A DNA stretch of 42,138 nucleotides from Oscillospiraceae bacterium (GCA_017415945.1 JAFQDR010000076.1:1-42138); one strand, 5' to 3'. Shown: positions 24,746 to 34,436, counted from the stretch's first letter. Numbers and translations: made by a program. Notes: a model not told the origin generated them from the sequence alone.

Positions 24746-26686
24746 ATGGAAAAGAAAACAGAATTTAAACCGTATATTCCGGCGTCAAAGATTACGCCTG
24801 AATTTACGGTTGCGTCCATTGTCATGGGCGTACTGCTTGCTGTACTGTTTGGTGCAGCCAATGCCTATCTCGGTTTGAGAGTCGGCATGACCGTTTCCGC
24901 ATCCATTCCGGCAGCGGTAATTGCTATGGGTGTGATTCGTGTGATCATGCGAAAGAATTCCATTCTCGAGAGCAATATCGTACAGACAATCGGTTCCGCC
25001 GGTGAGTCTGTGGCAGCCGGTGCGATTTTCACCATCCCTGCACTGTTCCTGTGGGCAGGCGAGGACGTGATGGAAAAGCCTAGCGTCATTGAGATTACCC
25101 TGATCGCGCTGATCGGCGGTATGCTCGGTGTATTCTTCATGGTACCCCTGCGTAATGCTCTGATTGTCAAGGAGCATGGCGTGCTCCCGTATCCCGAGGG
25201 AACAGCCTGTGCAGAGGTTCTGCTTGCCGGTGAAAAGGGCGGTGCCAATGCTTCTACTGTATTTGCCGGTATGGGTTTTGCTGCTCTCTTCAAGTTCATT
25301 ATTGATGGCCTGAAGGCGGTCCCCGGTGAGGTTTCTTTGAGAGTCAAGGGCTTTGCAGGTGAAATCGGTACACAGATCTATCCTGCTGTTATGAGCGTTG
25401 GCTATATCTGCGGTTTCCGTATTTCCTCTTACATGTTTGCCGGCGGCGTACTCAGTTGGCTGGTCATCATTCCGCTGATCGTAATGTTTGGTCAGGATGC
25501 TGTGATTTATCCCGGTACTGACACAATCGGTGAAATTTTTGCAGCTGACGGAGCCAGCGGCATCTGGAGCTCTTACATCCGTTACATCGGTGCAGGTGCA
25601 CTGGCAGCCGGCGGTATCATCAGCCTGATCAAGTCCCTGCCTCTGATCATCCGTACTTTTGCTGATGCAATGAAGGGTATGGGCAAGAAGTCCGATGTCG
25701 GCACAAATGACAGAACCACAAAGGATCTGAATATGAAGATCGTACTCGGTGCGATTGCTGTGCTCACACTTCTCATCTGGCTGATTCCTGCCATTCCTGT
25801 GAATCTGCTTGGTGCTGTCATTATTGTTGTGTTCGGGTTCTTCTTTGCAACCGTATCTTCCAGAATGGTTGGTCTTGTCGGCAGCAGTAACAACCCTGTT
25901 TCCGGTATGGCCATTGCCACTCTTCTGATTTCTACCATTATCTTGAAGATGACCGGCATGTCCGGTGCTGCCGGCTATGCAGCAGCCATTGCCATTGGTT
26001 CCATTATCTGTATTGTTGCTGCCATTTCCGGTGATACTTCTCAGGATCTTAAGACAGGTTATCTGCTGGGCGCAACACCCTGGAAGCAGCAGGTCGGTGA
26101 AGTGATCGGCGTTGTTGCATCCTCTCTTGCAATTGGTGGTACTCTGTATCTGCTCGACAGCGCATGGGGCTTCGGTTCTGAGGAACTGGGTGCACCCCAG
26201 GCAACCCTGATGAAGATGATCATCGAGGGCGTTATGAGTGCAGAGCTTCCTTGGAATCTCGTGTTCGTTGGTGCATTCATTGCCATTCTTGTTGAAGTGA
26301 TCGGCATTCCGGTTCTGCCCTTTGCCATTGGCGTATATCTGCCCGTACAGCTTAATGCCTGCATCATGGTCGGCGGTATCGTTCGTCTGATCTTCGATAA
26401 GATGAAGATGAAGGGCGACGAGGAGAAGAAGAAGGCTATTATCAACGACGGTATCCTGTTCTGTTCCGGTATGATCGCCGGTGAAGGTCTGGTCGGCGTA
26501 CTGCTGGCACTGCTCGCCGTATTCGGCGTGGACAAGATGATCGACATTTCCGGTATGCTGGGTCTCCCTGAGATTGTATCCAATATCGGCAGCGTGGTTC
26601 TCTTTGCAGTGATCGTCATGACACTCCTGAAGTTCTCCATCTGGAAGAAGCGCAATCAGGAATCCGTGCAGATAGAAAAGAAGTAA
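24746..26686 (+). CDS. OPT-family oligopeptide transporter
   Basis: 646 residues, start at MEKKTEFKPYIP because ACGGAGGTTTCA precedes it. About 15 or more membrane segments are seen. The family pattern is clear near the N-terminus (ANAYLGLRVGMTVSASIPAAV), in the EGTACAEVL loop and in SSNNPVSGMA. OPT proteins import oligopeptides, or in some branches metal chelates, with protons. The dipeptidase gene upstream favours peptides. A PqqD-like gene follows after 9 bases and is co-transcribed. Confidence 0.92.
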   Translation: MEKKTEFKPYIPASKITPEFTVASIVMGVLLAVLFGAANAYLGLRVGMTVSASIPAAVIAMGVIRVIMRKNSILESNIVQTIGSAGESVAAGAIFTIPALFLWAGEDVMEKPSVIEITLIALIGGMLGVFFMVPLRNALIVKEHGVLPYPEGTACAEVLLAGEKGGANASTVFAGMGFAALFKFIIDGLKAVPGEVSLRVKGFAGEIGTQIYPAVMSVGYICGFRISSYMFAGGVLSWLVIIPLIVMFGQDAVIYPGTDTIGEIFAADGASGIWSSYIRYIGAGALAAGGIISLIKSLPLIIRTFADAMKGMGKKSDVGTNDRTTKDLNMKIVLGAIAVLTLLIWLIPAIPVNLLGAVIIVVFGFFFATVSSRMVGLVGSSNNPVSGMAIATLLISTIILKMTGMSGAAGYAAAIAIGSIICIVAAISGDTSQDLKTGYLLGATPWKQQVGEVIGVVASSLAIGGTLYLLDSAWGFGSEELGAPQATLMKMIIEGVMSAELPWNLVFVGAFIAILVEVIGIPVLPFAIGVYLPVQLNACIMVGGIVRLIFDKMKMKGDEEKKKAIINDGILFCSGMIAGEGLVGVLLALLAVFGVDKMIDISGMLGLPEIVSNIGSVVLFAVIVMTLLKFSIWKKRNQESVQIEKK

Positions 26687-26695
26687 GGAGCAATT

Positions 26696-27052
26696 ATGAA
26701 GAGAAAACAGCCTGAGGAAAACTATCTTGAGCGCTGCCCCATTCATCCGGAAGGGATTCCCTGGACGGTGGATGAAGCGGGACTTGTGACACTTGATATT
26801 GAAAACAAGGGTGTCGTCAATCGCATGGCGCAGAAGCTTCTGAAAAAACCAAAGGTTTCTCACATTCATCTTGATGAGATCGGCAGCTTTGTCTGGCCGA
26901 TGATCGATGGGAAAACAACGATCATGGAGATGGGCGCTCCGATGGAGGCGCACTTTGGTGAAAAGGCACAGCCCACCTATGAACGACTTGCCAAATTCTT
27001 TCAGATTCTCGAAAGCTACGGTTTTGTGGAATGGAAGACAAAAGCTGAATAA
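26696..27052 (+). CDS. PqqD-like (RRE-fold) protein
   Basis: 118 residues with a PqqD-type winged-helix pattern: GLVTLDIENKGVVNR, then HIHLDEIGSFVW, IDGKTTI and YERLAKFFQILESYGFVEW. PqqD proteins bind precursor peptides and present them to radical SAM or other modifying enzymes. No precursor peptide, radical SAM or other RiPP gene is visible nearby, so this is an orphan. It starts 9 bases after the OPT transporter gene with GGAG upstream and ends at a strong terminator. A role with the transporter, for example peptide binding, is inference. Confidence 0.82.
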   Translation: MKRKQPEENYLERCPIHPEGIPWTVDEAGLVTLDIENKGVVNRMAQKLLKKPKVSHIHLDEIGSFVWPMIDGKTTIMEMGAPMEAHFGEKAQPTYERLAKFFQILESYGFVEWKTKAE

Positions 27053-27058
27053 TTCAGG

Positions 27059-27095
27059 AACATCCGCTTCCCAGATGGGAGGCGGATGTTTTTTT
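27059..27095 (+). terminator. Terminator after the OPT-PqqD operon
   Basis: A 13-bp stem with one G-U pair joins the arms 27060-27072 and 27077-27089 (loop AGAT), followed by a T run to 27095. Confidence 0.92.
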
Positions 27096-27166
27096 GTGCA
27101 AAGTATTGATTTTCTGTGATATATGTGATATACTTAACTTATCTATTGAATTGATGGAGGTATATT

Positions 27167-28990
27167 ATGAAAATGAAGTTCAGAAAAGCAGCATCCCTTG
27201 CCATGTGTGCAGCGATGCTGGTCTCACTTGCACAGGCGCTTCCGCAGACTTCCATGGATGTAACCGCAGCTGACTACAGCTGGAGCAGCATCCTGAAGAA
27301 TGACGCATCGTGGTTCGGCAGCTCCGAAGGTACAGCTCTTGCAGACACCATTCTGCAGTACCAGCTCAGCGACGGAGGCTGGCGCAAGGCAATGGATGAC
27401 ACATCCCAGACAGGTTCCTGGGCGAAGTCCACAATCGACAACGATGCAACCACATCACAGATCCGTGTGCTCGCACGAGCCTATCAGCAGACGGGACAGG
27501 AGAAGTACATGACCGGCTGTCTCAAGGGTATTGATCTGCTCCTGAATGGTCAGTATGACAATGGCGGCTGGCCGCAGGTGTTCAACGATGCAGGAACCTA
27601 TCATGCCCACATTACTTACAATGACAATGCGATGATCCACGTCATCCAGCTTCTGACGGATGTCCGTGATCAGGAAGGTGATTTCTCGTTTGTCAGCAGT
27701 ACTTATGCATCCGCTGCGGATCGGGCAGTGAACAAGGGCATCCAGTGCCTGCTTGACACTCAGATCATTATCAACGGAAAGTACACCGGCTGGTGTCAGC
27801 AGCATGATGAGTCCACACTCGAGCCGACCTCCGGCCGTGCCTATGAGCTTGCTTCCGTCTGCACATCAGAGAGCGTGAACATAGTGAATTATCTCAAAAC
27901 CATCGAGAATCCGAGTGTAGAGATCCTGCAGCGCATCAATGCTGCGGTCGAGTGGATGACTTCTTGCCAGCTCAACGGCATTGCGCTTGAAGATTACACC
28001 AATGCCGACGGAGAATCCGACAGACGTGTCGTCTCCGATCCGGATGCAGATCCTCTTTGGGCACGCTTCTATTATCTGAGCGATGGCACAACGCCCATGT
28101 TTGTCGATCGTCAGAGCAATGCAGCCTCCAACTGGGATCACATCGGTGCAGAACGCAGAACGGGCTATGCATGGTATGGCACCTGGCCGAAGAATCTGGT
28201 CAAGGCAGGCATCACACCCATCGAGCCGACAGTCCTGACCGGCAAGCTGATTCAGGAGCTGACACTTCAGGATATGGTCTATGGTACAAAGTGGTCGATC
28301 GATGAAAGCATACAGAACGGCGATGCCGTTTATGGGGATCGTGAAGTGACTTATCCTTCACTGCCAGAAGCTCTGATCGGTGCCGAGTACATCCGTACAG
28401 CCTGTGATTCGAAGTACACAACTGAAGATCTTGCAGTTTTCACAGTGTCCGATGAAGTCGATCTTTACATTGCGATGGATGTTCGTGTTACTTCGCTCCC
28501 CGGTTGGATGGGAGACTGGGAAGCTGTTGGCATGACTATTGAAAACAGCGACAGTGTTCAGTATGCACTGTATAAGAAGTCCGCTGATGCCGGTGAGACA
28601 ATCACTCTTGGTGTGAATGGTCAGTCTGCAGGCTGTGTGCAGTACACTGTATTTGTGACAGAATTTGTTGAGGAGCCGACAACGGAGGCGACGACAGAAC
28701 CGACGACAGAACCCACCACAGAACCGACGACAGAGCCGACCACAGCTGAAACGACCACGGAGCCTTTGACATCGGAAACAGTACCGAGTGAATCGGAACC
28801 CGTTCTTTCGGTTTATGGTGATGTCAATGCCGATGGCGATTTCACACTTCTTGACATTGTGATGATGCAGAGGTTCCTTATCGGTGCCGGTACGCTGAAT
28901 GACTATGCAGCCGGCGATGTCTGCGAGGATAATAAACTCAATGCCTTTGACCTTGGTATGATGAAGCGTTCGCTTCTGAAACGCCGTTAA
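27167..28990 (+). CDS. Secreted pectate lyase (PL10-type) with C-terminal dockerin
   Basis: 607 residues. A signal peptide (1 to about 35) has a basic start, a hydrophobic core and an AxA-like end near VTAA. The catalytic domain (about 37-355) shows PL10 motifs: STIDNDATT (88-96), NGGWPQ (132-137), TYNDNAM (150-156) and DPLWARFYYL with the likely catalytic R300. Residues about 365-500 form a beta-rich module (GDAVYGDREVTYPSLP, then ADLYIAMD-like strands) that may bind substrate. A Thr-Glu-Pro linker (503-535) leads to a type I dockerin (549-607) with two calcium loops, DVNADGDFTLLD and DVCEDNKLNAFD. The enzyme cleaves polygalacturonan by beta-elimination while anchored to a cohesin scaffold. 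GGAGG lies before the start. Confidence 0.93.
   Translation: MKMKFRKAASLAMCAAMLVSLAQALPQTSMDVTAADYSWSSILKNDASWFGSSEGTALADTILQYQLSDGGWRKAMDDTSQTGSWAKSTIDNDATTSQIRVLARAYQQTGQEKYMTGCLKGIDLLLNGQYDNGGWPQVFNDAGTYHAHITYNDNAMIHVIQLLTDVRDQEGDFSFVSSTYASAADRAVNKGIQCLLDTQIIINGKYTGWCQQHDESTLEPTSGRAYELASVCTSESVNIVNYLKTIENPSVEILQRINAAVEWMTSCQLNGIALEDYTNADGESDRRVVSDPDADPLWARFYYLSDGTTPMFVDRQSNAASNWDHIGAERRTGYAWYGTWPKNLVKAGITPIEPTVLTGKLIQELTLQDMVYGTKWSIDESIQNGDAVYGDREVTYPSLPEALIGAEYIRTACDSKYTTEDLAVFTVSDEVDLYIAMDVRVTSLPGWMGDWEAVGMTIENSDSVQYALYKKSADAGETITLGVNGQSAGCVQYTVFVTEFVEEPTTEATTEPTTEPTTEPTTEPTTAETTTEPLTSETVPSESEPVLSVYGDVNADGDFTLLDIVMMQRFLIGAGTLNDYAAGDVCEDNKLNAFDLGMMKRSLLKRR
28673..28756 (+). repeat. Tandem 12-base repeat coding for the Thr-Glu-Pro linker
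   Basis: Near-identical units around ACAGAACCGACG repeat through this stretch and encode EPTT units of the interdomain linker. Such repeats expand and contract easily, so linker length may vary between strains. Confidence 0.8.
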
Positions 28991-29049
28991 GCTCCATCCG
29001 GGATGCAGTTCGAATATTCGGGCTGCATTCCTTCATGAAAGGAAGAATC

Positions 29050-29529
29050 ATGTTCAGAGAACTTGAACGCAAACAGAAGCAGATATCGCAAGAGGAATGT
29101 ATTGCTATTCTGCAAGCGGAAAAACGCGGTGTCTTGTCCGTGCATGGAACGGAGGGCTACCCTTATGGCATGCCGATGAATCACTATTACCACCCCGAGG
29201 ACGGGTGCCTGTATTTTCACTGCGGACGGCAGAACAGCCATAGGATGGATGCCATCCGGGCCGATGACCGTGTTTCTTTCTGTACCTTCGATGAAGGATG
29301 GTGTGCGGAAGGTGCGTGGGCACTGCATATTCGAAGCGTGATTGTATTCGGGCGGATGGAAGTGATCGATGATCGTGCACGGATTGAGGAAATCTCTGCG
29401 CACCTCAGCCGGAAATTCACGCAGGATGAGAACTATATCAGGAGGGAAATCGAAGCATTTGCACATGAGACGCTCCTGCTTCGCCTGATTCCTGATCATA
29501 TCTCCGGAAAACAGGTGACCGAATCATAA
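29050..29529 (+). CDS. Pyridoxamine 5'-phosphate oxidase-like flavin-binding protein (Nim family)
   Basis: 159 residues, start at MFRELERK because AAAGGAAG precedes it. The split-barrel pattern is that of the NimA/NimC-type branch: GVLSVHGTEGYPYGMPMNH, then LYFHCGRQNSHRMDAI and VSFCTFDEG. These bind FMN or related flavins and reduce small molecules such as nitroimidazoles; the physiological substrate is unknown. It lies 59 bases after the pectate lyase gene without a clear terminator between (only a stem with one G-U pair and no T run) and could be read with it. It ends at a bidirectional terminator. Confidence 0.85.
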   Translation: MFRELERKQKQISQEECIAILQAEKRGVLSVHGTEGYPYGMPMNHYYHPEDGCLYFHCGRQNSHRMDAIRADDRVSFCTFDEGWCAEGAWALHIRSVIVFGRMEVIDDRARIEEISAHLSRKFTQDENYIRREIEAFAHETLLLRLIPDHISGKQVTES

Positions 29530-29531
29530 AT

Positions 29532-29564
29532 AAATGCCTTGGATGGACTCCAAGGCATTTTTGT
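29532..29564. terminator. Bidirectional terminator
   Basis: AAATGCCTTGGA (29532-29543) and TCCAAGGCATTT (29549-29560) are perfect 12-base arms with loop TGGAC. T runs follow in both directions, between the convergent flavin-protein and hydrolase genes. Confidence 0.9.
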
Positions 29565-30733
29565 TATTTCAGCGATTCATAAACAAGATTACGCATATTG
29601 CGTGCTGTGGGGCTGGTTCCGGCGCAGGCAACCTGAATCCAGAAGAAAATGGTGAGATTTTCCTTGGGATCTGCACAGAAATAGGTTCCTGTCCAGCCGT
29701 CCCATCCGAATTCGCCGGGAGTGGCGATGGTATGGAACGCATCGGGATCCACAAGAACACGGACAAGATTTCCATAGGCATAGCCCTGCAGAGAATCCCA
29801 GTATTTGGGAATCAGCATTGCGGCAGACACATGGGGTGTGCGCATTGTTTCAATGGATGCAGAAGACAGAATGCGAACACCATCAGAAGTGATGCCGCCG
29901 CCCGCAAGGGCTTCCGCAAAGCGGCAGTAATCTGCAATTGTAGAGCAAAGACCCGCACCGCCGGAAATAAAAGCGGGGAGTGTGAGATAATCGTTCAGAC
30001 CAAGATGCGTCTTTTCATCGCGTACGAGCCGGCCGTCGATTGGTTCATAGGCTGCAGCAAAACGATGCTGCTTCTCCACAGGTACATAGAAATCCGTATC
30101 ATGCATGCCAAGGGGCAGGAAGATGTTTTCCTTGAGATATTCTCTATAGGGCATACCGGTCACAGTTTCAACAATACCGCCGAGAATATCGGCAGAAACA
30201 CCGTATTCCCAGTCCGTGCCGGGATCGAACATCAGCGGGATTTTACCGATTTCTTCACAAAATTGCTTTGTGGTCAAGGCATCACCATGCATTCTCAAAT
30301 AATCAAGTTTTCCGAAGAAGGATGCAGTATCCTTCTGTATCGGGGTATTCGGACCGGGGTAGGTCAGACCGGACTGCATGTTGAGAAGATGCTGGATGGT
30401 GATTTCTCTGGCAGCAGGACGGAGTGTTCCGTCGGCATCATACACCTGAGGATTTGCGAATGTGGGGAAGAAATCGGAAACAGGCTGATCCGTGCGGATC
30501 AGTCCACGCTCAGCCAGCTGCATTATGGCAGCAGAGGTCACGGGTTTTGTCATCGAGTAGATACGGAAGATCGTATCCTGCTGCATGGGGATATTCTTTT
30601 CACGGTCAGCGAGACCAAAGCTCCCGCTGTACAGGCATCGGCCGTTCTGAAATACCGCTGCATTGGCACCGACAAAGCAACCCTTTTCGAGGTCATTCTG
30701 AATCAGTGCGTCAATTTTTTCGTTCATTTTCAT
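29564..30733 (-). CDS. Serine hydrolase of the beta-lactamase (class C/EstB-like) family
   Basis: 389 residues. The SxxK motif is YSMTKPV (S60, K63), and a tyrosine motif occurs in WEYGVSADILG, where the class C pattern is YxN. The C-terminal motif region near GEFGWDGWTGT replaces the KTG box with a WGG-like element, typical of esterases and D-amino-peptidases of this family. No signal peptide is seen, so a cytoplasmic esterase or peptidase is more likely than a drug-resistance lactamase. GGAGGCAACTA lies before the start. The start codon lies 23 bases inside the end of addA, so it is the third gene of the addB-addA unit. Confidence 0.88.
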   Translation of the reverse strand: MKMNEKIDALIQNDLEKGCFVGANAAVFQNGRCLYSGSFGLADREKNIPMQQDTIFRIYSMTKPVTSAAIMQLAERGLIRTDQPVSDFFPTFANPQVYDADGTLRPAAREITIQHLLNMQSGLTYPGPNTPIQKDTASFFGKLDYLRMHGDALTTKQFCEEIGKIPLMFDPGTDWEYGVSADILGGIVETVTGMPYREYLKENIFLPLGMHDTDFYVPVEKQHRFAAAYEPIDGRLVRDEKTHLGLNDYLTLPAFISGGAGLCSTIADYCRFAEALAGGGITSDGVRILSSASIETMRTPHVSAAMLIPKYWDSLQGYAYGNLVRVLVDPDAFHTIATPGEFGWDGWTGTYFCADPKENLTIFFWIQVACAGTSPTARNMRNLVYESLK

Positions 30734-33700
30734 TAGTTGCCTCCATCATGGTATAGTGTATTCTGTCCGGATCAATCTCAAGTGCCTGTTGCAGGGAAAA
30801 AGCATAGAGATATGCCTTGCGGACAGGCTCACCGAAAATGCACTCGGCAGCTTTGCAGTACAGTCCCAGCTGAAGACTGTACTCCCGCAGAAGTGGCTCC
30901 GGATCTTTAGCGTAATCGGATTTATAGTCAACCAGGGCCCAGCCGTCATCGTCATGGAACAGCAAGTCCATTGTACCGATAAGGATGCCGTCCGTACCGG
31001 CATAGGCTTTATACAGATCGGAATCCTCGGGGAAGCCGAGTGCACCGATCTTGACAAAAAATTGTTTTTCTTTATGAATGATATCCGCCCTTGCAATGCG
31101 TTTGCAGAGGGGAGAAGCAAAGAAGGCTGCGAGTGCTTCATTATCGATGGCAGTCGCCTCCGTCGGTGTCAGGCGGCCTTCTTCAACAAGCATCTGCAGA
31201 GCTGTTTGCGGTGAATCGGCAGCCTTTTCAAAATCAAGATACTGCATGATTTTGTGCACGGCCGTACCTCTTGCGGCACCACGGAGCTTCTTGGGCTTGC
31301 CATCTGCTGCCTCTGTCAGGAAGTGCGGATCATGCATACGATCACTTGCAATGCTGTCGGGATGGGCAAGCCCCGTTACGCTGTGTTTTGCAGGGAGACC
31401 GATCTGATCGGAAGTGTAAACAAACCCGAGCTGACTGTCCATTATGGAAAGAGCATCGGTATCCGGTTCAGCAACGAGGGCGATGCGTTCCGTCTGGAGA
31501 GCCGCATCTTTTGTTTTGGTTTCATGTACGATGAAATCTGCATATCTGGATTTTCCGTTCTGTTGATCATCGATTGCAGCAAGCAGCAAGTCACCTTGAT
31601 TGGTCGCAAGCAGATACTGCACAAGCCAGTCACCCATGCAGTCTGCATCGGGTGCAAGCAGAGAAACAGCAGAAGGTGCGGATTCAAGCAGATGCTTCAT
31701 CTTGTATTCACCCTCTTTGGGCTTGTTGCCAAGACAGTATTTCCGGCAGTGCTCCGGATCCATTACAAGAAAGAGCTGCTGCTGTGCACGGGTCAGGGCA
31801 ACATAGAGAAGCCGAAGCTCCTCGCTCCGTTGTTTGCGCTGAAGATCGGCAAGGACGATCCGGTGTGCTGCGGTTGAGGATTTCTGACAGGAATCACGGT
31901 CATACAGCTTCAGGCCGAGGAGACCGGAATCGTCGGGCAGCACAGGTGCCTGTCCCTGTTTTTTGAAAAATTCACGTTCTGTATGGCAGAGGAAGACAAA
32001 GGGATATTCGAGCCCTTTTGATTTGTGAATGGTTTTGATGGCAACGGCATCGAGCTGAACAGGGGGGAGAGGCCCTGCATCAAGATCCTTTCCGGATTCT
32101 TCCACATGATCCAGATAGCGGAGCCAGCCTGTGAGGCCGTCGGTATGATTGAGATCGGCATGTTCACGATAGCTTCGGGCGTAACCATGGAAATCCATTA
32201 GGTGGCTGCGGCGTTTGTCAGCATCGTGATACAGGGCCTGAAGCGAAAGCAGATCGGTACGGTCATAGATCAGGAGAATCAGATCTTCGAGTGCACAGGT
32301 ATCCGCTTCAGCCCGAAGAGATTCGTACATGCTGAGGAATGCGGAAGTCTTTTCCCGCAGTGCGGTACAGTCTTCCGGCAGGTCTTCCATTCGCATGAGT
32401 TTCTGAAGCTGGAGATAAATTCTGCGTGAATGCGTTTCCGCTTTGAGAATACAGAGATCATCCGGCGTCATGCCGCAGATGGGGGAGAGGAGCACAGCTG
32501 CCATGGCCATGTCCGTCAGGGGATTATCGATGATTTGCAGAAGACTGCGGATCAGCTCAATTTCAGGCAGCTGGAGAAATGCACTTTCATCATCGCCCAT
32601 GACAGGGATGTGCAGCGCTTCAAGTGCCGCCTGTACACCGGCACCGTCATTCTTGACGGAACGAAGCAGTATGCAGAAATCACCGGGCTGACAGGGTCTT
32701 GACGAACCGTCACGCAGCGTGACGGGAACCTTTCTGGCAAGCATATCGGTGATCACAGAGGCAATACATGCACCCTGCGGATCCTCCGGGATATTTTCCT
32801 CTTCTTCCTGTGTGTGCGGGAACAGGAGGGTAGTTTTCGTGTCCGGACAATCGGTATAATGCTTTGCACCGAAGTTCAGGTATTCGTTTTCGTCGTAGTT
32901 TACTTCACCGCAGGTTTCCGTCATAAGCACACGGAAGAGAACGTTGACAAAATCAATGACGCCCACAGAGCTGCGGAAGTTCTGATTGAGATAAATGCGG
33001 GCAAAGCCGCCCTCGGGACATTCGGTATAGAGGACACTTTCCTCGAGGGCATTCATGAAATTCTGGGGATTGGCAAGACGGAAGCTGTAGATGGACTGCT
33101 TGATGTCACCTACGAGAAAAGCATTCGAACCATAGCAGAGACGGCCTGTCTTTTCACTGATTCCGCTGCCGCGGGAGAGCAGTTTGAAGAGGCAGTCCTG
33201 TTTGTTGTTTGAATCCTGATATTCATCCACCATGATGATGTTGAATTCTTCGGAAAGACGATCGCCAAGAGGTGTGCGTTTTACCGTGCCGTCCTCCTGA
33301 AGCTCGCCGAGAAGCGAGAGTGCAAGACGCTCGCCGTCATCAAAGCTCAGGACATTGTGTTTTTTCTTTTCTTCAAAGAGAGCAGTGCTGTAATCCTGCG
33401 TGAGTGCAAGCAGGGGAGGGATAATGCTCGCCTGTGAAGCGAGATCCTGATGGTAGAACCTTAGCGGTGCAAGGCATCCGGCCACAACATCTTTGTATTT
33501 ATCCTTGTAGAGATTCCGGAACAGCTGGAAAACCTGACGGGCTTCCTCATCCGTATTCTTTTTCTGGCGGGGGAAATCAGTGAACTGCGCCATCCGATGC
33601 AGGGGATTGGCAATGAGCTCAGGATCGCCGACAGTGGAAATGGCTTTCAAGTGATCCTGAATATTCATCAGATCCTCTTCAAGAAGCGCAAGGAACTTGT

Positions 33701-34436
33701 TCTCTTTCAGTGATCCTGCCGCCTGTTCGGCATAAGGGCGGGCAGCATGGACAAGTGTGAGCACTTCTCCGATCTCCTGAATGCTGCGTTCACGCATGCG
33801 TGTAAGAAGCATGACCGGATCAGCGGCTTCCTGACAGGCATCCTGAATCCATTTCCCGGGAAAAGCGATTGATTTGAGAAAGCCTGCAAGGCGCAGGACG
33901 ATGTCTTCAAGTTCCGCATCGTTTCTTGTGCAGAGGCAATTGTAGAGCATTTCCATCTCATCGGGATGCTGCTTGTTCCAGCGGTCCATAACGATCTGCA
34001 TGGCTTTTCGTACATAGACGGACTCGCCGGCCGGTTCTACAATGCCAAACTGCGGAGAAATGCTGCATTGTTCGGCGTTTTCACGGATGAGGTCAAAGCA
34101 GAATGCATTGATCGTAGAGATCTTCGCACTGCCGAGAGCCGATTGCTGATGCATCAGCCACAGAGCGGCATCCTCGGCATCCGGTGTGCCGTCGAGCTCA
34201 GTGAGCTTTTGTGTAAGAGCACGCTGCAAACGCTGTTTCATCTGTGCGGCAGCATCATTTGTGAAGGTCACAACAATCATGCTCTCGGCTGGTGTCCGGT
34301 GTTCCGTATCCGAAAGAATCCGGAGCAGACGTTCAACCAGAACAGCCGTCTTGCCGCTCCCGGCAGCTGCAGAGACAATTACGCTCCGGCCTCTGTCTTC
34401 AATTGCAGCCTGCTGCTGCGGTGTCCATTGCGTCAT
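30711..34436 (-). CDS. addA: ATP-dependent helicase/nuclease AddA
   Basis: 1241 residues, the usual AddA length. The UvrD-like SF1 helicase begins with the Q motif TPQQQAAI and Walker A SAAAGSGKT (about 22-30), followed by VDEYQDSN and later VAITRAQ-type LYVALTRAQQQ. The C-terminal RecB-like nuclease has GTMDLLFHDDDGWALVDYKSD, with metal-binding Asp residues and the DYK motif. With AddB it resects double-strand breaks to Chi-like sites for RecA. Its start overlaps the addB stop (ATGA), and its own end overlaps the hydrolase gene. This is the expected gene order. Confidence 0.96.
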   Translation of the reverse strand: MTQWTPQQQAAIEDRGRSVIVSAAAGSGKTAVLVERLLRILSDTEHRTPAESMIVVTFTNDAAAQMKQRLQRALTQKLTELDGTPDAEDAALWLMHQQSALGSAKISTINAFCFDLIRENAEQCSISPQFGIVEPAGESVYVRKAMQIVMDRWNKQHPDEMEMLYNCLCTRNDAELEDIVLRLAGFLKSIAFPGKWIQDACQEAADPVMLLTRMRERSIQEIGEVLTLVHAARPYAEQAAGSLKENKFLALLEEDLMNIQDHLKAISTVGDPELIANPLHRMAQFTDFPRQKKNTDEEARQVFQLFRNLYKDKYKDVVAGCLAPLRFYHQDLASQASIIPPLLALTQDYSTALFEEKKKHNVLSFDDGERLALSLLGELQEDGTVKRTPLGDRLSEEFNIIMVDEYQDSNNKQDCLFKLLSRGSGISEKTGRLCYGSNAFLVGDIKQSIYSFRLANPQNFMNALEESVLYTECPEGGFARIYLNQNFRSSVGVIDFVNVLFRVLMTETCGEVNYDENEYLNFGAKHYTDCPDTKTTLLFPHTQEEEENIPEDPQGACIASVITDMLARKVPVTLRDGSSRPCQPGDFCILLRSVKNDGAGVQAALEALHIPVMGDDESAFLQLPEIELIRSLLQIIDNPLTDMAMAAVLLSPICGMTPDDLCILKAETHSRRIYLQLQKLMRMEDLPEDCTALREKTSAFLSMYESLRAEADTCALEDLILLIYDRTDLLSLQALYHDADKRRSHLMDFHGYARSYREHADLNHTDGLTGWLRYLDHVEESGKDLDAGPLPPVQLDAVAIKTIHKSKGLEYPFVFLCHTEREFFKKQGQAPVLPDDSGLLGLKLYDRDSCQKSSTAAHRIVLADLQRKQRSEELRLLYVALTRAQQQLFLVMDPEHCRKYCLGNKPKEGEYKMKHLLESAPSAVSLLAPDADCMGDWLVQYLLATNQGDLLLAAIDDQQNGKSRYADFIVHETKTKDAALQTERIALVAEPDTDALSIMDSQLGFVYTSDQIGLPAKHSVTGLAHPDSIASDRMHDPHFLTEAADGKPKKLRGAARGTAVHKIMQYLDFEKAADSPQTALQMLVEEGRLTPTEATAIDNEALAAFFASPLCKRIARADIIHKEKQFFVKIGALGFPEDSDLYKAYAGTDGILIGTMDLLFHDDDGWALVDYKSDYAKDPEPLLREYSLQLGLYCKAAECIFGEPVRKAYLYAFSLQQALEIDPDRIHYTMMEATNENERKN

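Noticed and set aside
24785..26953. Open frame of over 700 codons on the minus strand
   Set aside because: Antisense to the OPT transporter, with an implausible Asn/His/Cys-rich composition and no promoter or ribosome site.
28673..28756. Regular short repeats that might suggest a CRISPR or satellite
   Set aside because: The units are 12 bases, in frame, and encode the Thr-Glu-Pro linker of the pectate lyase. No CRISPR array is seen in the window.
28996..29040. Terminator after the pectate lyase gene
   Set aside because: A GGGATGCAG/CTGCATTCC stem with one G-U pair is present but lacks a T run, so I did not call it a terminator.
29564..30733. Antibiotic-resistance beta-lactamase
   Set aside because: SxxK is present but there is no signal peptide or clear KTG box; it fits the esterase/peptidase branch.
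29534..30736. Open frame of 400 codons on the plus strand
   Set aside because: Antisense to the serine hydrolase gene, whose motifs, start site and coupling to addA are clear.
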